The position numbers and the translations under genes are program-made. Below, piece by piece: positions 23,776 through 35,960 of a stretch of 64,000 nucleotides of DNA. The notes beneath the pieces are model-generated. The model was not told the origin of the DNA, did not search any database, and saw only the letters and a list, made by a program, of their open reading frames with translations. The DNA lies in NCBI GenBank assembly GCA_003952965.2, contig CM025852.1, positions 17,033,668-17,097,667 on the forward strand. The letters are read 5' to 3'. Each line of letters starts with the position of its first letter. Position 1 is the stretch's first letter. This stretch comes from Morella rubra. Taxonomy: Eukaryota > Streptophyta > Magnoliopsida > Fagales > Myricaceae.

Positions 23776-24918
23776 CTACCTCTTGGGCTCCTCTCTAGCC
23801 ACAATCTTAAACTTCCCACTTCGTTGTTGCTGCATCAGAGCGAAACCCAATCAAACACCATTGTTTAATCACACCAACACCACCTTAAACTCGTAAGCTA
23901 AAATAAGAACAAAAAAGTTTACCTTGTTCCATAATTCAGTGTGGTTTCTGCAGAATCCCGCAACAATAGCACCTTTCTTCTTCCCTTCTCTGTACTCGAT
24001 ACAAAGATCCTCCTTCAATCCGCAAGTCACGTGAAAGGCTAAAGGGCAGTTGGGCTCAGAGCACTGAATGGCACATCCATTTCTACCCTTACAAACATAA
24101 CACTTGGATTCCCACCTCTTCTTGGGAACCTTGGAGCAATCAATCCCCACCCGGCCTTCTGCATCAGCGAAGAACACCTCCGGAACCAGCAGTGCACACA
24201 CGACATGGGCCCAGCTGCCATCTACTGTGGGCTTCAGGGCGCCTCCCTCCGTCGGACATAGGCAACAAGAGGGCTTTTCATAATTCTCGGTTTGGGAAGA
24301 AATTAGGCATTGGGTACAGAACCAGTCACCGTCAGGAATGCCCTTTACAAGGGGATTGCCGTAGCAGGTGGCGTGCACCATTAGATCACAGCCATCACAG
24401 AACACAATTGGGTCGGAGGGGTCCCCATCTGTGCTCTGACAAATAGCACATACAATCCCATCATCATCGACATCACCACTACCATCATTATTAGCAACAC
24501 CACCACCACCATCAGCATCATCGTTATTTCCTTCTTGACTAATATTTGGAAGAGATTGATTGGTACTGTTAGCAATTGGGACTTCCTCTTTCTTTACTGC
24601 TTCTGTCTCTTCCTCGAAACCCGGACCTTGCTTGAATTCGACATTGAGATCGAAAAGCGGCGAGAGAGCATTGTCGGGAAGGAAATCCGGTTGAAGCGCC
24701 CAAACCCTTTTCTTTGCAGGCAAGCAATAGGTGGTCACAACGCCAGTGGTAGCAACGGGCTCATGGAAAAAAAGAGGTGGATCCCGTGACTCCTTTCGTT
24801 TCTTGGCAGGAAGGCGCGAGGAGGACACAGCAGTGTCTCTGTCTTGTTGCTGCTCTTCTTCTTGTTGCATGAGTATGAACCTTTTGAGAGGAGGTAGGCC
24901 GTGGAATTTGGAATCCAT
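23776..24918 (-). CDS. PHD plus extended-PHD finger protein
   Basis: Exon 1 is 24918-23923 and exon 2 is 23829-23776, joined in phase at TGGAACAAG|GTAAAC and GATGCAG|CAACAA, giving 349 residues. The N-terminal 150 residues are low-complexity (Gln, Glu and Asp/Gly runs) with two KKR basic patches suggesting nuclear import. A canonical PHD finger runs from C157 to C204 (CAIC..FCDGC..H..C..W..FCTQC). An extended PHD follows, C218 to H326 (CCLCP..WAHVVC..CYVCKG..CAIQC..H..C..CRNH). This pairing is typical of JADE/BRPF-like readers of histone H3. The nearest plant relative I recall is Arabidopsis AT3G14740. Its exact histone mark is not known from sequence. The short last exon is shared by such relatives. 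Confidence 0.9.
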
Positions 24919-25187
24919 ACGGGCTTCTGGGTTCTGTGACTTGGTAGGTGGGAAGAGAAGATGCGAGATTAGAAAGGTTGAGCCTGAGGTTGAGTTTTCT
25001 GGTTCCAGGGCTTTTGAGAGACTGAGGATTTGGCGAGTTAAGATTTGAAATGGAAATGAAAATCGAAATTAGCTGAGGAATTGAGCGGTCTGTGGAGTGG
25101 TGGGAAGAGAACCCGGGAACTGGAAAGAGAGACGCCAAAAAACGTATCAGTTTGAATTGGGGTTTGATGTTTCAGATTTTACGAAAC

Positions 25188-25197
25188 TTTGGCGGGA
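25188..25197 (+). promoter_or_regulatory. E2F-type site upstream of the PHD gene
   Basis: TTTGGCGGGA fits the E2F consensus TTTSSCGS. It lies about 270 bp upstream of the PHD gene start, within the likely promoter. This is consistent with S-phase expression of a chromatin protein, but a single 8-10 bp match can be chance. Confidence 0.4.
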
Positions 25198-25631
25198 AGC
25201 TGGGAAAAGAAGGCTCCCCCCAGCCTTTCTCACAAACCCCGCCGCCAGATTTGGATTATGTGAGAAACGGGTTCCTGTCCAGTATTGCCCCGTCTGATTG
25301 GCTCGACAGTCGACATTCCTCCTCACCAACTTCTATTAAAGAATTAAAAAAATTGCCCGATCAGCCCTTCTCACATGTATCTGGACAAAAAATAAAAATT
25401 GTAAAAAAATTCAATTATTAATAGGTGAAACGTGAAGATTGATAGATTATAATACTGAATATTAGAATCCTATAATTAAAGAGTAAAATGTATATTTATC
25501 CCCACGAAATATATTAGACTTCATTTGTAGAAAGATCTTTGGACATATTCCTTAAATTTATATCTATGACCAAGCTCCTAATGCCTGCGGTCTTACGGAT
25601 TCGATAGTCTGTATAAGCACACCCTTTTTAG

Positions 25632-28600
25632 TAGGGGTGAACGTATTTGGGCTGGGACCGACCGGGCCGACCAAAATCGGCCCAGAACTGACTGGGCCGG
25701 CCGGTTTAGGTCCGGCCTGGTTCGGCTGTCGGTCTCCCAAAATCGAGAACCGAACCGAGGGTATTTTGGATATTTTATCCTTTTTTTTTTAAACGACGTC
25801 GTCCCCCCCCCACTAAAAAAAACCCCAGTCGATGCCCTAGCCACCCCCCTCCCCTCCGCCGCCCCGCACCCCTCCGGCGTCTCTCTCTCTCCGCGTCTCA
25901 CGAGGCCACGCCGCCTCTCCACCTCACAAGCTTCCAGGTCCAGATCTCTCTCATTCGACGATTTCCTTTGTTTGCTGTGACTTGTTTAGTTTATTTAAGA
26001 TTTGCCATTGATTTTTTATTTCTCTGATTTATGAATTGTAGTTTAGTGTGGATTATAGTTTAGTGTTTATTATTCAAGAATATTAATAGATTTGAATATT
26101 TGCATTTTGTTTTGTTGGATATTTTTGCTGATTTTACTTATCTAGGTCACTGTAATTCTGTAAATTGGACCGGATAAAATGAGCTACAAATTAAAGAAAA
26201 TAGCTTGATACAAATTGAAATGAATTCATCCTTAGAAGAACTTCATTTTTAGGATATTTATAACAACAAAGTTCTAAATTCTTGAGCTTGTATGCTGTCA
26301 GTTCATGCTACATTCTATATGTTTTCGAAAAAAATAATATAAAGGGAGCTAATAGGAAAATTTGAGTAAGAAATAAGTAATATTTAGAAAGAATAAATAT
26401 CCATATTGTTTTTTAAAGGAAAAATTGTAAATCAAATACTTGTGCTTTGGTTCCTCAGTTTAGGGGTGATCGTAACTGTTCAGCCTAATGATTTAATGCT
26501 GATTTGTTGTTGTTGGATTGTTTGTTAATTTGTGTTTTTTTTTATTTTTAATGTGGTCTAGATGGAAGAGACTCCAACAAGTATCCCTGATAATGAGACT
26601 TCCAATAATGTGATTGATATTAAAGATGAGATGGATGGGGTGCATATTGATCTTGATGATGATAACCCTAGTATTAATACTGCCCCTAGTCGACCTTTTG
26701 CTAAAAGGAAAGAGTCTAGAGATTCTTCATTAGTATGGGAACATTTTACAAAGGTTGAGGGTTTGCCTGCTCATTCACCTAAAGCTGCGTGTAACTATTG
26801 TGGGAGACAATATTATTATCATTCAAAGAGAAATGGAACCTCATCCATGATAAGTCACTTGGAGAATCAGTGTAAAAAATATCCTTATCGGTTTGGGGTG
26901 GCTGATAAAAATCAGCCCACATTGAGCTTTGATAAGAAACCTGAGGGGGAGGGGAATAGTTCTAGTTCTATGATCATGCATAGGTATAATGCTGAGGACC
27001 TTCGACAAGCAATTGCTGAGTGTGTTATTGGTGATGAACACCCATTTAGAGTTGTTGAGGGTTGTTGGTTTAGGAGGCTTTTGAAGAAGTTTGAACCTAG
27101 ATTTCAGATGCCATCTCGTATAACGGTTGCTAGGGATTGTTTCAAGATCTACAATGTAGAGAAAGCAAAGTTGAAAAAATCTTTGAAGTCACTTTCTAGT
27201 AGAGTTTGTCTCACTACCGACACTTGGACTTCTAATCAGAACTTGAATTATATGTGTCTCACTGCACACTTCATTGATGATGATTGGAAATTGCACAAGA
27301 GAATTATCAACTTTTGTTTGGTTGCTAATCATAAAGGAGATACACTTGGGATGAATATTGAGGCGTGTCTTCTTGAGTGGGGTATTGCTAGTAAGATTTT
27401 TACTGTCACGGTTGATAATGCCTCTTCAAATGATGTTGCACTTGAATTTTTAAAGAGGCGCTTGAAACCCAACATTGCCCTTGATGGACAATTTCTACAT
27501 ATGAGGTGTTGTGCCCATATTTTGAACCTGTAGTGAATGAGGGATTGAAAGAATATGATGAGTCTATCATAAGGGTGCACAATGCAGTGAGGTATGTGAG
27601 ATCTTCTCCAGCTAGGATGGATAGGTTTAAGAGATGTGCTGAAAAAGATAACATAGAATGTAAGTCTATGTTGTGTCTTGATGTTGCCACGAGATGGAAT
27701 TCTACTTATCTGATGTTGGAGAAAGCAGAGAAATATGAAAATATCTTTGACCGGCTCCATGATGAGGATGCTATATACATGAAGTACTTTACTGATGGTG
27801 CCAATGAGTCACTGCATTTGGGACCTCCTCAGTTGTTGGATTGGGAGAAAGTTAGGATATTTGTGAAATTTTTGGAGTTGTTTTATGAGGCTACTATACA
27901 GTTTTCAGGATCTTCATATGTGACTGCAAATATCTACTTTCAAGAGATTTGTATTATCCAAGAGAATATTTGTGACTTGTGTGAAACTGGTAATTAGATT
28001 TTGAAAACAATGGCAACGAGTATGAAGAGAAAATATGATAAGTATTGGGGGGTCTCTTCGAAAATGAATATGTTGTTGTTTATTGCTGTGGTGCTTGATC
28101 CAAGGTATAAGCTGACTACTTTAGAGCTTTGGTTCAAGCAAAACTATCCAACTGATGAGGGGGAGGTAATGTTCGCTTTATAAAAAATGTGTTTGATCGG
28201 TTGTGTGCGGAGTACGCTGATAAGTTTGGTAAGGTTGAAGCAACATCTCAAGCTTCTCGTCCTACGCATAAGGTTGGAGAGGGTAATCAAACTCGCCAAT
28301 TGAAGTTGGCTCGCATCCTTGAAAGGCTTGAAGAGTCTACATCTATGGGTGATGGCAAATCAGAGGTGAACAGTATTTTACTGATGGTCGTGAGGCAAGA
28401 ACTGAGGAATTCAATATTTTACAGTGGTGGAAGTCCAATGCATCTAAGTATCCTATTCTTGCTCACATGGCTCGGGATGTTATGGCTATCCCAATTTCTA
28501 CAGTATCTTCTGAGTCAGCTTTTAGCACCGGAGGACGTGTTCTAGACCCTTATCGGAGTTCATTGGCTCCTCGAACAGTGGAGGCTCTCATATGTGCACA

Positions 28601-29383
28601 AAATTGGATAGGGGAAGACTCTATTGCTGAGTCAGTTGTTGATTATGAGTTAGTGGAAAATGTAGAGAAATATGAAGAAGAAGCAGGTATTTTAATTTAT
28701 ATAGTCAATTATAATTTATTTTAATCACAATTTATATTTATGTATACTTAACTTGCTTTGATTTGCTATTTGTTTTCAACAGTGGAGATCCTTGGCCCAT
28801 CCGAGAAGCGCCCAGTTGATGATTAAATGTTCTAATTTTGAAACTTGCTCTAATTTTAATTTTTTTGGTTTTGTAATTTTAATTTATTTGTTGTTGTTAA
28901 TTGTTAACTTGTAGCTTATTTTATTTTTATTTTTTTTTGGATAGTTGATACTTGTTAGTTGTTAGGGTTGGATGTTAAATACCCCATTTTGGTTTTCTTA
29001 TTTTGTTTTTTTAAGTATGTTGTTAATTGTTATTTATTAGGAGTTAGAACCATGAAGCATGCATAGTTACAAGTTAAATCGTGTGAAATATTTGAAAAAG
29101 TGGGTAATTTTGGGCCACCGAATGGGCTGAACAAAGAGAGATTTGTGCTTCAAAAAAATAAAACGAATTGGGCCATTATATTAACGTTTAAAAAAAAGAG
29201 AGTAAATTTTGGGCCCATTATTGGGCCCAACCGACGAATCAGGCCGACCAGGTTCGGTGGTCGGCCTGGCCGGTTCTCCAACCGGCGGTTCGGCCGTCGG
29301 TTGGGAGAATGAGAAAACCGAACCAGTCGGTTCGGCTCACGGTTTGGGCCCAAAACCGAACCGACTTGTCGGTTTTCACCCTA
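25632..29383 (+). mobile_element. hAT transposon, complete ends with 8 bp TSD
   Basis: CTTTTTAG at 25624-25631 and 29384-29391 is a perfect 8 bp target duplication. The ends are TAGGGGTGAAC and GTTTTCACCCTA, typical short hAT terminal repeats. Just inside each end lies a GC-rich block of CGGCC/GGTTCGG repeats (25670-25760 and 29220-29350) that mirror each other as subterminal repeats. The 3.75 kb interior holds a BED-finger hAT transposase with several frame breaks. The ends look able to move if transposase is supplied in trans. Confidence 0.95.
26562..28826 (+). pseudogene. hAT (Ac-like) transposase, broken
   Basis: The first frame (26562-27533) has an acidic N-terminus and a BED zinc finger (SLVWEHFTKV..CNYCGRQY..HLENQCKKYP). 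The hAT core words TTDTWTSNQNLNYMCLTAHFI and VDNASSND follow. Later frames carry CLDVATRWNSTYLML, AVVLDPRYKL and the dimerisation region (MAIPISTVSSESAFSTGGR, YRSSLAPRTVEALICAQNWI). A probable small intron lies at 28687-28782, with the stop at 28826. Breaks are one-base deletions near 27530, 28180 and 28368, plus an in-frame TAG at 27995-27997. Product would be non-functional if the sequence is right, yet the coding sequence is otherwise well kept. Confidence 0.9.
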
Positions 29384-29391
29384 CTTTTTAG

Positions 29392-30289
29392 ATAAGATTT
29401 GACGAAAGAACTGGCTCGCTTTCCCACTGGGGGTAATTGATCATTATATTTAGGGGAGGACTGGATTGATTAAGGCGTGGATGGTAAATGAAAATTTTCG
29501 ATGTGGCGTGAAAATTTAGGGAGTTTGTAAAAAATTAGTAAAAGATTGTAAAATTATATGTGTATGTAAGAATGAAGAAAGAGATTATTTAATTGAATTT
29601 TTTATATTTAGTTTGATGGAGATAAAATGTGAATATATATGATTTTGATTTTTTTTTAAAAAAAATCAAAATTAAAAAAATGAGGATAACATTGTCAAAA
29701 TATAAATAAAAGTTATGGAGAAAAATGTTAACTTCAAAACGTTTGTGCCGCAAATTTTTTCTCTTGTTACGTTTGAGTGAAAATTTTTATAAATGAGTGT
29801 ATATCTTGGCTAGATGTTGTTTCTTTACTTGTTCACTAGCCACTAGCAACTAGTTCCCATTGTGGTCTTTGTATTTGGACTCCAGTGTTTATTTTCTTTT
29901 CAATCTACTTACTAACCTACCCAAAAAAAAAAATTATAAATGAGTAAAATTTTGAAAAGTTTCATTTGTCAAACATGCTTTTAACTTCAATACTACATCA
30001 ATGTTCACCCTCGAGTAAGATCCTACAATTGAAATATATATAAAAAAAAAAAACCTATGCAACACAATATTAACAGTTGAATCCTATGATAGAACAAACA
30101 TTTGTGAATTTTGGTAATTTTCAACGGCTCAATGTAACCAATGTGACTAGTTTGAGGGGCAAAAAGTGATGTTTTTCTCCAAAAAAAAAAAAAAAAAAGG
30201 TATATTGGGAACAAATAGTACAAACAACAACTAAGATGGCAAGGAACAAATCCCTTCATGATAGTATAACCCAGACGCTCTCCCCTTAG
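29392..30289. other. AT-rich intergenic stretch
   Basis: It contains several A or T runs, including about 18 A at 30181-30198 and about 12 A near 30043, which may be tails of old retroposons. No gene, target duplication or RNA is supported. Confidence 0.5.
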
Positions 30290-30928
30290 CAACCCAAAAC
30301 CAAAAAACTTATGACTGAACATTTGGCAGCCTGGAATAGGGAGGAGGAGACCATGCAGGAAGAACAGATAGGGATCACCATTCAGCAGGAGGCCATCAAA
30401 ATTAACTTTGCTAGTACCTGTACGAGAAAGGTTCTCAGTATTGGCTTGGACATGCAGTGACTGCCAAAGGTAACATCCTACACAAATGGTCAAAAATTAC
30501 ACATGCCCAAGTCCTCGGAAGGTGAGGCACAAGCAGCCTTTTTAGCTATCCGTAAAGCAAAAGAGCATGGATTCTGTGACAGTGCTGGCTGGAGATTCGC
30601 TCATCACTGCAATGGCAATTCAAAACCCGGACAAATTGTCAGGCTGGAAGATATCCAACTTTATCAGTGATGTCCACAAGAAACCATCCACTGCGAAGGG
30701 TTTGAAGATGGCTTGGGACTTGGGAGAATGGATCTCAAACTCCCCAATACCGTTGCCCGACTTCTAATTTAGATCCAACTTCTTTGGCACTGTAGTATTG
30801 TGTTTTGAATTTTTAATCCTGTGATGATTTGTTACGAGGCGGAGGAGTTGTATTACCCTCGAACTAGTTATGCCAGTTTGATTTGAATGGAATTCTACAC
30901 CTTGCCCAAGTAAAAAATAAATAAAATC
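30290..30928 (+). pseudogene. LINE 3' fragment with RNase H-like domain
   Basis: Across shifted frames the plus strand reads parts of a plant LINE RNase H-like domain (RVT_3): GEAQAAFLAIRKAKEHGF near 30510-30570, then LAGDSLITAMAIQNPDKLSG and WKISNFISDVHKK in the frame from 30567. A plausible KINF strand-one segment precedes it near 30395. After the stop near 30765, a 3' UTR-like stretch ends in GTAAAAAATAAATAAAA at about 30912-30928. The fragment is degenerate, and I found no target duplication. Confidence 0.6.
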
Positions 30929-31215
30929 GTGAAGATCCAGTGACGATGGCTGCATGACTTAGCTCGGAATGATGGCAAACAATTAAGCTCAAAACAAAAC
31001 CGGCTTCTTTTCTGGTCAGAGAAACATCAAATTTTCACTGTAAGAATGCTCTGTTAAAATGACCTGCGATACAAAATGAGATCAGTCCTGATTGGTCCCT
31101 TCGTGGTTTCAGGATATATCCACATGGTTAAAAAATGCAGATCATCCGTAAATACTTGCAATCTGCATTTGATTTAAAGAAGAATTCCAAATTTCAGCCA
31201 AGCTCATATGACGAT

Positions 31216-34200
31216 TCACTCCTGTTTCTGGGTTGGCATGCGTCTCCAAACTCCTGCCAAGATACTACCAAATATTGAGTGACACACACTGGAGACTGCA
31301 CACGGTACTGCTGTCAATGGATTTCCGAAATGCTGACTAGCAAGAACTACTCCAAGCACCGAGTTCTGAAACACAAAAGGCAGATTAGAAACACTAAGCT
31401 TCATGAAATAAATAGTACAACAAAGTGCTCAAACTAGTTCACTTGGAAAACCTCAACACGAGCCACCAAACAATTATAATATCTGATTATGTACTTTTTT
31501 CTTTTTTGGGGTAAGTTATCATGTCCTTTTCCCTTCCGAGAAAAATGAAAAAACGACTGCAAAGGTTGTTTGTTCCTATTTTGTCAACAGTCAATGGATG
31601 AACGAAGGAGCTTCTTTTTCTTAGTGTAAAAACTGCTTACCTGCATGCCAACCTCGATGGAGATCGTCCTTGATGATGAAACATCAAGGCCAAGCATTCT
31701 GGAAAGTATGAAACCAAAGAAAAATCCAGATGCGTGAAGAAGAGATGCAGCTAGCACCACTTGTCGACCAGACGTAAGAATTGCAGAAGCACTCTGTGCA
31801 ATTGCATTTCCACATAAAATAGCTACGGTTGCCACGGCAATTGGTGGCATCAAGGGTGACACAAATTTAACCAGGCCTTGGAAATACTGGTTTAAGAATG
31901 CACCACCTAGGACGGGAAGCAGCACAACCTGTATTCAAGGCAGCTAACATAATACCCCTGATAACAAGAGACACAACTCAGGAGAGCACTCGCAGCAAAG
32001 CTCACCTGAAGTGTTGAGACCAGTAGTCCAGCTGCGTCCACTGCAACATATTGCCCAGCAAGTTTGGCAGTGAGAAATGGAGTCATGACCTGCAACCCGG
32101 AACAAAAAAAAAAAAAAGATGCGACACTATGCATCACAAAAGGGAAATGGTGTTTTTTTTTTGGGGGGGGGGATAAGTAAGAAAATTTTATTTAAAAAAA
32201 AAAAACGTGAAGACAGTACAAGGGACTGTACCAAAATCACTTAAACCATACAAGTGAAAAAGGGAAATGGTGTTAGAGGAGGTGTTCAGTGTGAATTCAC
32301 TTGACCCATTACTGAAAGCTATATTACTCTGCTTCAAATGTTCCAACTCAACATTTGACGTGATGTTCGCAAACATGTGTTAAACGGGAATGCAATGTCA
32401 AAAACTCCATTTACGCCCAACATTCATTTGTATAACGAGTAATTTAAACTGTGCCATCCATATATCAGCTTAAATAAAAGAACAAAGGTTTTTTTCTTCT
32501 TTTTTTTTTTTTTTGACAAGTAATAAAAGAACACAGGTTAAGACAGAGATCTTAATTGACTTACAACAGCTGATAATGTGCTAGCTGCGGTCATCAACAC
32601 TGAGAGTGCCACGTTTCCACTGGTACAACAAGAAAGGTCGTGAGATCTTCTGGCACAAAAGAAAAGCAAAAACTTGATTTTACAATCCTTGGAGAATTTA
32701 CAAACCGTGCAATATAGGTGACAATGTTACTTGCTGTCCCTGCAACAAAAAATCAATATAAATACCTAGGCAAGGGGAATGAGGATGAAATCTTAAAATA
32801 AAGACCAATTGATATACATACATACCACCTGGGCAGCAACCAACCAAAATTAAACCAGCTGCATAATAGGATGGCAAATTTAACAGCTTGCTCAAAAGGA
32901 ACCCAGACAATGGCATCACCTGCAACAATTCGACCATCATGGTTCCTCTTACAATCATGATAATAAAGCAGAAATGAAGAGGTCCCCACCTCTAATTTCA
33001 CCTTTAGAATAGCATCCAGCCCAAATAAATAGTTCTGTTTTGGACCTTGCCAAGAAGAACATAATTCTAGAGTATCAAGTACACAATTGAACTTTGGAGA
33101 TTATGTAACCACCCCAGAGAATGGGAGGTTTAAGAAGTAGCTAGTATTGTAGACGGTCAATGTGAAATGTCCCAAAGAAGTGCTGACCACATCTGCAATT
33201 TAACCCCAAATAGTCAAGGTTGCTTTTAAACCACCTTGAAGTCATTTTAAGATCCAATTCCACTTAGTAGGGATTCAATGTGAGATTTGGCTCTTGTACT
33301 ATGCATTTCTCATTCCTTCTCCTTTCTCATTGTATGTGGGACTCACGGTATACCTAGTGGACCCTTTATTATGTGAATGATTATCTTATATGGCTCAACT
33401 TATGTGTATGTGTCTAGATGTAAAATGGAAGTCTTCAGCACACACAATGAGATGAAGAGATTTACTACCACTAGCGGGTGATTAAATTCCATTAAAGTGT
33501 GAGGACTGTTTTCTCTGTTCCAAACAACTATGTGGTACAGACAGTAGGAGAATCATTTAAGCAAGAAGTCCATAAGTAGACTGTTCATACGCTTGTAAAG
33601 CACAAATCAACTGTTGAAGCATTTGCAATATCCTGAGAAAACCCAATAGGTACAGCTAGCTCAAAAGAAGAAAATGACAAAAAGAAACAATGAATGCTTC
33701 GTACAATAAATCCAAGCACTGGCACTGAGATCCAAAGCAAGTTACAAGGGCAATAATTCCCCAAAAAAAAGAAGAGTTCCAATTTTATCAACTTTAAGAC
33801 TACACTTGGAGACAGAGAGGCACAACTGAGCTACTCAACTGGCAAGAACTTAAAGACAAGCGATAAATAGAGAGGGGGGGGGGGGAGGTGTGAATAGAGT
33901 TCCAAGATAAAACTTCCTCTATGAATCAGTCAGCTCCACCTCAGATTTATCATACCACTGCTCTTGATGGTTCCGCAGATGACCACTTTACTAATGCTGA
34001 CAGATTGCCTAACATATGTCCAGAATTGTTCCCATTTTTATTAGATGTTCCCTTTTCTTTGTGTAACCCCCTTGTTTGTTTTGTATATTCATAGCATCAA
34101 TACAAGTTACCATTCAACCCAAAAAAACAAAAAACTTCTGTATCACCTGCCATATTATATCAACTCAATCATGAGTATGCAATTAACCCAACTAATGGTA

Positions 34201-35960
34201 ATTTTCACAAAGATTTCAAGTTCATTCCCTTCACTTCATCATACATTAATTTCTAATCATGAGTTTCGCTTACATTTACTCTACTATATTATCGATTAAC
34301 CATATTGGCTAATTCTGTACAAATTCACATAAAACTAGCAAAAAGTACCTTTAAAAATATGAAAGATAAACCTTAAATATTATTTTACCCAAGAGAGATA
34401 CACTCTAATGGACTCGGGTGCAAGCGAAATTTATGGGAAATGTGCCAAACTTAGTAAAAGACCATGAATACATCCGACATGTCAGTTAAAAACCCAGGAA
34501 TAGACGAAAACGGAAATTAAACAAGCCTAGGGAAGAGGAGAAAAATTAATTACACTAACAATACCAGCCACGAATGGAGTCAGAAACCGTCACTGTAGAT
34601 ATTATTAGAAGCAGCAACTGCCCAATTTTGAAGATCAAATTCTTAGAATCCCCCTTGGCAAATGCAAGATATTCAAGAAACCTTTCAGAACACAAACACA
34701 AGATGTCGCGTAACAACGATGAATAGTTTCTTATATCAGGTCTACATATTTTTAGTAGATATTCGCCATCTCCTTGGACCACCTCAACTCCAACTCCAAC
34801 AAGTGATGAAATACTCTAGCCTCATGCCCAGCTAGAAAACACTCGAGTGCAACTGTAAGTTCAACTTTACTTTAGGTTTTAATGCTGATAATAGAATGAT
34901 ATTTGAGAGCTCAAATGGTTACATGCCAAATTAAGAATTTCACAAAGATATTTTGCAACGCTAAGATTTAGAGGTCAATGGAATGAGAATCATTTTAAAA
35001 CATTGGATAAAGCAGGGTACAAGGGTCAGAGACTCATACAATACGACACTTTAAAAGTGTGGGTTAGCGACAGCTTGCTGAATAACTACCCATACATTCT
35101 TATTGTCTGATTTACGCAATATCGAGAATTAACATAGTCAAGCATTTTGATATTCTTCTTATGTCTATGTAATTACAGAATCTTTATAGATCTTATCTTC
35201 CTCTTATCACCTTTCAACTTAGTGCTCTCTCGTTCGTACAGTTTAAGACCTCAACCCAGCTCATTTTCGGTGACATTGTCACATTGGAGACGGAATACAC
35301 TCATGCAACAGCATTCGGGAAGGAAAAAAAAAACGAATGAGATCAGAAAGCTGACCGAATACTGTAGCACAAAGCCGCATAGTAATTCCTTGGGCATAGC
35401 CAGGGCGCCGCGAAGATCGTCTAGAGTAAGCGTCATACCCATACCAAGCATGGTCAAGGTTATGCCAAGAACGGTCCACTTGGGTTTGACCCAACTGTAG
35501 GAGCTCGGCTTGATGAGCCCCAATAGGCACCCCAGTGCTACCCATATGGGAAATGCAGTGGATACAGCTTCCGCAATGAACTGAACCCAATCGCGAAAAC
35601 TCCAGGCGCGATCGGTGTTACAGTTGTTCGATGAAATTCCGCAACGAAGTCGAGGCAGACGTGAGTTTGGCACATCGATGATTCCTGTATGTGGTATTAG
35701 AGAGGTAGATGTGGTCCAAGTGGGTTTGTTTGTCAGAGGTAATGGTACTGATTGAAAATGAGGTCTAAGTGCAAGTCGAACGGAAGAAGAAGAACAACAA
35801 CAACAAAAAGCAGGCGAAGTGTAAGATTTTGTGGAACAGGAACTGGTAAGCGTCGTGATTCAGCTCTTCTCACTGGAAAGGTCGAAGTGGTGCATGCGTT
35901 TTCTTGAAATTTGAAGCTTCTTCCTCCGTGATGAGAGCATGAAAGTGAAGAAGACTGCAT
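31216..35960 (-). CDS. BASS1: Plastid bile acid:sodium symporter family protein BASS1 (exon 1 frameshifted here)
   Basis: Seven coding exons are joined on the minus strand: 35960-35356, 32919-32826, 32739-32706, 32619-32565, 32089-32006, 31928-31641 and 31365-31216. Borders are GT/AG and phases agree. Allowing for one missing base near 35839, the product is 436 residues. Residues 1 to about 110 are Ser/Arg-rich, fitting a chloroplast transit peptide. The rest has the BASS fold of hydrophobic helices: FPIWVALGCLLGLIKPSSYS, LGMGMTLTLDDLRGALAMP, LILVGCCPGG and SRTISIEVGMQ. These wordings match Arabidopsis BASS1 more closely than BASS2 (pyruvate) as I recall them. It should sit in the plastid envelope; its substrate is not evident. 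Intron 1 is about 2.4 kb. The missing base makes this copy non-coding after residue about 41, but copy 2 of exon 1 (52660-53265) has the base, so an assembly error is likely. Confidence 0.9.
32138..32274 (-). mobile_element. Short LINE 3' tail insertion in a BASS1 intron
   Basis: AAAAGGGAAATGGTGTT is duplicated at 32138-32154 and 32258-32274. The roughly 100 bp between starts with a T run on the plus strand, so on the minus strand it ends AATAAAATTTTCTTACTTATC, then a C run and poly(A), like the 3' end of plant LINEs. It lies in the intron between exons 4 and 5 and does not touch splice sites. Confidence 0.75.
32473..32539 (-). mobile_element. Ultra-short LINE tail insertion in a BASS1 intron
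   Basis: AATAAAAGAACAAAGGTT (32473-32490) and AATAAAAGAACACAGGTT (32522-32539) differ by one base and flank only about 31 bp. On the minus strand the insert reads TACTTGTC followed by poly(A). It is an extremely 5'-truncated LINE insertion, beside exon 4. Confidence 0.7.

Noticed and set aside
31216-32958. Separate small genes for each short minus-strand frame
   Set aside because: They are consecutive BASS1 exons with matching splice phases, not separate genes.
33921-34096. A 58-codon plus-strand frame in BASS1 intron 1 starting MNQSAPPQIYHTT
   Set aside because: It has protein-like composition at first but runs into T-rich DNA, has no homologue I recognise and is on the strand opposite the gene.
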